Shown here piece by piece: positions 59,501-64,000 of a stretch of 64,000 bases of DNA. Where the stretch lies: the NCBI GenBank assembly GCA_030544215.1, contig JARZZO010000002.1, positions 25,481,395 to 25,545,394 on the forward strand, in the 5' to 3' direction. The notes under the pieces are model-generated. The model worked only from the letters and a program-made list of their open reading frames with translations, was not told the DNA's origin and did not search any database. Position 1 is the first letter of the stretch; every line of letters starts with the position of its first letter. The position numbers and the translations under genes are program-made. Source of the stretch: Zantedeschia hybrid cultivar (Eukaryota; Streptophyta; Magnoliopsida; Alismatales; Araceae).

Positions 59501-60454
59501 AGGGCTTACCAGAATGTTTTCCAGGAGCCTCCTCCTCGTTCCCATTCTTACATGTTTGAGACTTATACCAAGGAAAAGGCTTTTAGGAAAACAACTTGGT
59601 GATTTGAGATAGACTAATTGGTTCCATCCCCACCTTTTTCATGTCAAAATTTTCCAGCAAGTCTTTGCAGATAACCATTATGTACAAAGCTAAGAGTACA
59701 TCATGGGGAAAAAAAAAACAATGTCAAAAACAGTCTATTGCTGAATCTGGTTTTGATGGTAAATTGATAGGGGAAAGAGCATGGTTACTGCTAATAGAGA
59801 CAGGTCATAAGAGTTCAACCACATCTTTTAGAAAAGAACATAGTCAGTCAAACAAAATTTTAAGATCATTAAAATTAGTGCCAACTCCTATTTGCCTAGA
59901 GCAAGGGATTGCCTGAACGGTCTTTCATATTGACAATAAGATTATTGACAACGGTAACAGAATGTGCACTTGTGGATGATCAGACTAAAAATCTATACAA
60001 TATGCATCCTGGAAGTGATCAAGGCATGCTTGCATATGACTGGCACATATATAAAATACTCATACAGGACAGTAGAAAAATGCATACATTATATACGGGA
60101 AAATAAGAACTAGTGTTGGTTTACAAACAGGATGCTTGTTATAGGCAAATATGAACCTAGTCCTCTTTTGATATACTCAAAGTAGAAATCATAAGGTAGA
60201 GATAAGCAGAGTGATTAAAGCTACTTTCCAGGAGCCTCCTCCTCGTTCCCATTCTTACATGTTTTCCAGAAGGGCTTACCAGAATGTTTTCCAGGAGCCT
60301 CCTCCTCGTTCCCATTCTTACATGTTTGAGACTTATACCAAGGAAAAGGCTTTTAGGAAAACAACTTGGTGATTTGAGATAGACTAATTGGTTCCATCCC
60401 CACCTTTTTCATGTCAAAATTTTCCAGCAAGTCTTTGCAGGTAACCATTATGTA
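59501..60454. repeat. Direct duplication of a 184-bp block
   Basis: The block beginning 'agggcttaccagaatgtttt' at 59,501-59,684 recurs almost unchanged at 60,271-60,454. A partial third piece ('ttccaggagcctcctcctcg') lies at about 60,227-60,264. The 586 bases between are not repeated elsewhere in the window. Confidence 0.9.
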
Positions 60455-61737
60455 GGCTACTGACGGAATGTTAAATTGATTGATGATGGTCCCCTGGAAG
60501 TTGGCATTCTAAACTCGAGAATATGCCAGTACTGAATGCAGTGCACTCACCAGTTAGTATGGTCAAAACTCATCTGGGTCCAGCAGCGAAGGCCATCAGA
60601 CTCGTGAAATGGAGATGTAGAGGATGAAGAAAGGTTAGCAGAGGTTTTAGTGGAAGTTCATGAGATTTCACAAGTGTTTAATTGTAAAATCTATACCCTG
60701 TTTTACTTCTATATTCTATTTGCTTACAGTTTGTGACAAAATTGAAGCAGCAAAACAGTGAATGTGTTGAATGATGTGATTTCTATTGATGTTTCATGAC
60801 ATCGGATGTATGAATTTTCGTTTTTGCAAAATAATGGAGCACTAACTTATCATTCTTTGAGAGGTTCTCTACTTGTTTTGAATGACTTGCTCATTTGTAC
60901 TGTTGCTTAATCGGATGTATGCTACTTTTTAATCTGATGCAAAACCAAGACGCATCCACATTGGAGGACACCGGAGTGAGAAGATTGTAATATTTGATGA
61001 TGACTTTTTTGTCAGTGGACGTCTTGGACCTAGGGCATGCCCTATCTCAGTGTTCCGGCGTCACAGCCTAGAACCTACACTGGTCAACTTTTTTTATTGG
61101 TAGCAGGTGCCACTGTCCAATGTGTACATATTCTATACTACCACTTATCTATGTCCGAGCTTTGTTTCATGCATGTTTTATCCAGGAAAGTGGAATCCGA
61201 TCTGCTCTGGGATATGCTGGGGGAATTGGAATCAGCTTAAAATCAGTTTAGGATAAGTTGAGTTTGGATTAATTCAAGTCGACCTCTATTTCCCCTTTCT
61301 TACATTAAGAGGGATTGGATTTTCCCCTTAAAATCAGATTGGAATAGTCCGTTCCAATTTAAATCGGCCGAATCAAGTGTTTTATAGCTTAACGTATGCA
61401 GGTGCTCAGACTACTGAAGACGCTTGGGTATTCACTATTCAGTTCAAACCGAAAAACCAAACCGAACCGGCCAATTCGGTTCGATTTGGTTCGGTTACAG
61501 AACTATGTGTAATTTTTGAAAATAGAAGAGAAGTATTGTACAAAATAAAAATTTGCTTTCTTATTATTTTTTTCATTTTCTTTGTTGAAACATTGTCAAG
61601 TTTAATATATGGAACATGTATCCTAAATATTATTTTTGGAGAGAGATATTGTCTAAACTCTACAAAGTGTGCAATTTGTGTGTCATTTTGTCATTGTGCA
61701 ATCAATGTCGAGCATCAATTTTTTATTGTGCGACATA
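60455..61737. other. Non-coding right part of the Harbinger insertion
   Basis: No gene is recognised. Near 61,430-61,500 is a 'ttcaaaccgaaaaaccaaac' block rich in 'aaccg' and 'cggtt' motifs, related to one near 8,535-8,580; such blocks occur in plant MITEs. Confidence 0.45.
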
Positions 61738-61759
61738 TGCACATATATGTATGTATGTA

Positions 61760-61794
<35 letters not shown>

Positions 61795-62150
61795 CAGGCA
61801 AATATAGATATACACGTACATTCATATACGTATGTGTGTATGCATATCTACATATATTCTTATGTATTTATGTACATATATGTAAATATGTATACGTATA
61901 TGTATATGCATATATATCATAAATACATATATACATACATATATCTATGTATGTATGATATATATACATCTTCTCCATATACGTATTTATACGTATGTAC
62001 GATATATTCATATACATAACTGTGCATATATAAGAACGTGTATATTTGTATATATGTGCGTACGTATATATTTATGTATGATATATATACATATATGTAT
62101 GTACCTATATATACATACGTACATACATAAATATACGTATATATAATTTA
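61738..62150. repeat. TA/TATG microsatellite-like tract
   Basis: About 400 bases of mixed 'tatg', 'tacg' and 'ata' units, with a pure TA run near 61,766-61,790. The Tyr/Ile-rich open frames here are by-products. Confidence 0.9.
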
Positions 62151-62503
62151 ATAACATATTTTTATTTATTTATTTTTATTAAACTATTAACTTGATAATA
62201 TAATTTATTGAAAAAAATATTTATAATCATATATACAATACATGGTATTAAAATTTTTCACCTTTTATATCTTAGTCAAAGGTGGTCAACAACTATCTAT
62301 AAAATAAGAAGGGTAATAAGAAGGGTAATTTGGACTTAAAAGTTTCTTATTCTCCTTTTTATTCTTTAGAATGCAATCAAAGCAATTAGAATAACTTCTT
62401 ATTCTACTTCGAATAAATATGCGTTATCAAAGCTACGCACTTCTTATTCTAGAATAAGCAATCCGGTATACCATATCCGTTATAAACAATAACGTAAACA
62501 AAG
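62151..62503. other. Right end of the Harbinger insertion
   Basis: AT-rich sequence with several 'cttattct' and 'agaataag' words. The palindrome cttattctagaataag at 62,443-62,458 mirrors 'cttattctcggaataag' at the left end (48,703-48,719), which supports related element ends. Confidence 0.5.
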
Positions 62504-63540
62504 AATAGCCTATGAATTTTCTGAACTTGCCAATTTTTCCTGTCTTCTGTGAGCAGCTTTCTAACTTTCATGTTGCTGTCAAACATTTCCCTTGGTGGTT
62601 GAATGAAGGATACATCTAGCATCCAACTGTCTTTCCAAACATCTATATCATCTCCGTTGCCAATGTTCCACTGAATTCCTTTTCTGAGCATGTGTCTGAT
62701 ACTCAAGATGCTGGCCCATATTCTAGAATGTGAGCTTCTCAATTTACAAATCCCAGAAATTGCCTCTGCTGAGGTATTTGCTTTGAGAATCTCTGCCAAA
62801 GTGGATCCTTGGTCTTTTATCAATCTCCAACCCAGCTTCATTAGTAGGAACTGGTTAACCTTTTCTAATTCTTTGATACCCAGTTCTCATGCTGTTTTGG
62901 GTTGCAACTTTTGTTGGTATTTTTCTTTTATGTATTGAAGGGTGCTCTTGAGAGATCTACTGTAGAGAAGGGGTACGCCTAGGTAAGTCTCTGAGGTGCG
63001 CATGTCTTCGACTTCTAGTAGCTGTTTGCACCTGTCCTTGCTTTGCTGAGCCACATTTTTACTGAACCAGATAGAAGATTTCTCATAGTTTACCTGTTCT
63101 CCTGAACATAGGCAGAAAGTGTTGATGCACCCCATGAAGGCGAAGATTTCCTTATCAGTGGCTTCTCCAAAAAGAATCACATGATCAGCAAAGGCCAGGT
63201 GGGAGATTGTTGGAGTTCTCCTGTTGATGCGTGCTCCTTTAATCCTACCCTCTTGTCTTTCCCGTGTGATAATTCTGTGAAGTGCTACAGCACGTAGTCT
63301 AAAGACATGGGGTGACAACGGGCATCCTTGTCCAATGGCCCTAGTAGGTGTGATGTTTACCTGTGGCCTCTCCATTAATCAAAACAGATAGCTTCGCAGC
63401 CCGGATGCATGCCATGATGAACTTAACTGTATCAAAGTTGAATCCAAAAGGGGGTAGGAATTTTTGGAAGCTTTTTAAAAAGGTTCTCTGGACAAAACCC
63501 AAGAAAAGCATGTTGGACGATATCTCTTGAAGTCCGCAAT
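62504..63540 (-). pseudogene. L1-type LINE ORF2, reverse transcriptase segment
   Basis: Minus-strand pieces include KFIMACIRAAKLSVLING, GQGCPLSPHVFRL, LAFADHVILFGEATD, EQVNYEKSSIWFSKN and YLGVPLLYSRSL, the order seen in plant L1 reverse transcriptase. Then come ELGIKELEKVNQFLLMKLGW and a stretch ending NWQVQKIHRLF. The catalytic FADD motif reads FADH, so one essential Asp is lost. A stop sits near 62,887, and about 100 residues usually found between the two blocks are missing. No endonuclease domain is visible before the window ends. This is the upstream half of the LINE whose zf-RVT and RNase H parts lie at 47,074-48,669. Confidence 0.85.
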
Positions 63541-64000
63541 TGATTTCAATGTCCCTGTCATCACTATGAACTACTTTTGCCTTTATATATAATGATTTAA
63601 TCCAGTTTTTTCAGATTGGTATGTTCAAATTTAGTTCTACTAGTCTCAATGGAGTTTGAGTTCAAGTCAAGTATCCAATTACTTGATAGAAAATTTTATA
63701 AGATATTACATGTCTTATTAACTAAATTTATTCATGACAAAAGAAGTCTTACCAAGTATTTAAATGAATTTGTAAACAAGTTATTAATGAGCATTTAAAT
63801 AAACTCTTAATGAGTACTTAAATAAACTTGTTGATAAACATAATCAAGTCAACTTTGCCCATGTTTAAGCTAAGCTCATTTAACAAATCGAGCTTAAATT
63901 TTATGTAAATTGTGGGATAATTACACCCAAAATCATGTTAAAGTCTAATTATAGTTTTGTCCTTCAATTTTTTGGGATATTATTAATAATCCTCAACCTA
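63541..64000. other. AT-rich DNA at the window end
   Basis: No recognisable coding sequence. Repeated 'aaataaactcttaatgag'-like words occur near 63,780-63,840. Confidence 0.5.

Larger units (their letters stand above)
48670..62503 (+). mobile_element. Large PIF/Harbinger transposon inserted in the LINE
   Basis: The LINE ORF stops at 62,504 and resumes at 48,669 with one to three residues to spare, so everything between was inserted later. The two ends of the insertion carry an inverted CTTTGTTTRC (48,670-48,679, and 62,494-62,503 on the other strand), with a GGATA block just inside each. The interior encodes a Myb/SANT-like ORF1 and a DDE transposase of the Harbinger type. At 13.8 kb it is much longer than usual for this superfamily; tandem repeats and smaller insertions account for part of the length. 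I could not see the expected 3-bp (TTA-like) target duplication, so the exact ends are uncertain, and several nested elements remain possible. Confidence 0.55.

Noticed and set aside
61377..62146. Tyr/Ile-rich frames of up to 181 residues
   Set aside because: They are produced by the TA/TATG microsatellite.
1..64000. tRNA, rRNA or organelle DNA insertions
   Set aside because: I saw no cloverleaf-like A/B boxes with the right spacing and no rRNA or plastid gene sequence, but a tRNAscan-type search was not possible.

Overview
The window is plant nuclear DNA. The evidence is a chloroplast photosystem II assembly gene split by long introns with GT-AG-type sites, a Ty3/gypsy retrotransposon of the Tat type, an L1-type LINE, a PIF/Harbinger DNA transposon and many MITEs. 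The GC-rich first exon beside AT-rich introns, and the GC-rich retroelement, suggest a monocot, perhaps palm-like, but I cannot name the species. There are no bacterial features and no CRISPR array, and I found no tRNA or rRNA genes.

Layout. Positions 1-15,995 are AT-rich intergenic DNA with decayed repeats. They hold a Pack-MULE-like unit at 5,477-6,671 carrying a broken serine-rich-protein-like gene, a decayed LTR near 7,690-8,480, and a 3' remnant of a (6-4) photolyase gene at 12,970-13,657. The only intact cellular gene is HCF244, at 15,996-29,807 on the plus strand. Its nine exons give 404 residues in frame. Its introns contain a 3-kb solo LTR and three MITEs.

Positions 32,412-45,183 are a complete young Tat-type LTR retrotransposon: two 1,137-bp LTRs with about 12 differences by eye, and a CATAG target duplication. 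Its gag-pol is broken by two stops and two frame breaks. Between pol and the 3' LTR it has a 146-bp tandem array, and on the opposite strand a three-exon gene (788 residues) with its own TATA box.

From 47,074 to 63,540 lies a minus-strand L1-type LINE. It has been split by an insertion of about 13.8 kb (48,670-62,503) that contains a PIF/Harbinger transposon. The transposon has a Myb/SANT-like ORF1, an intact DDE transposase with one intron, and between them a 123-residue ORF. That small ORF joins an RNase H1 hybrid-binding (viroplasmin-like) domain to a C-terminal membrane segment. Several tandem repeat families (38, 190 and 143 bp) follow the transposase.

In function, HCF244 stands alone as the host gene and everything else is mobile DNA or its debris. 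The two most unusual pieces are the membrane-anchored hybrid-binding ORF inside the Harbinger element and the spliced antisense gene inside the retrotransposon.
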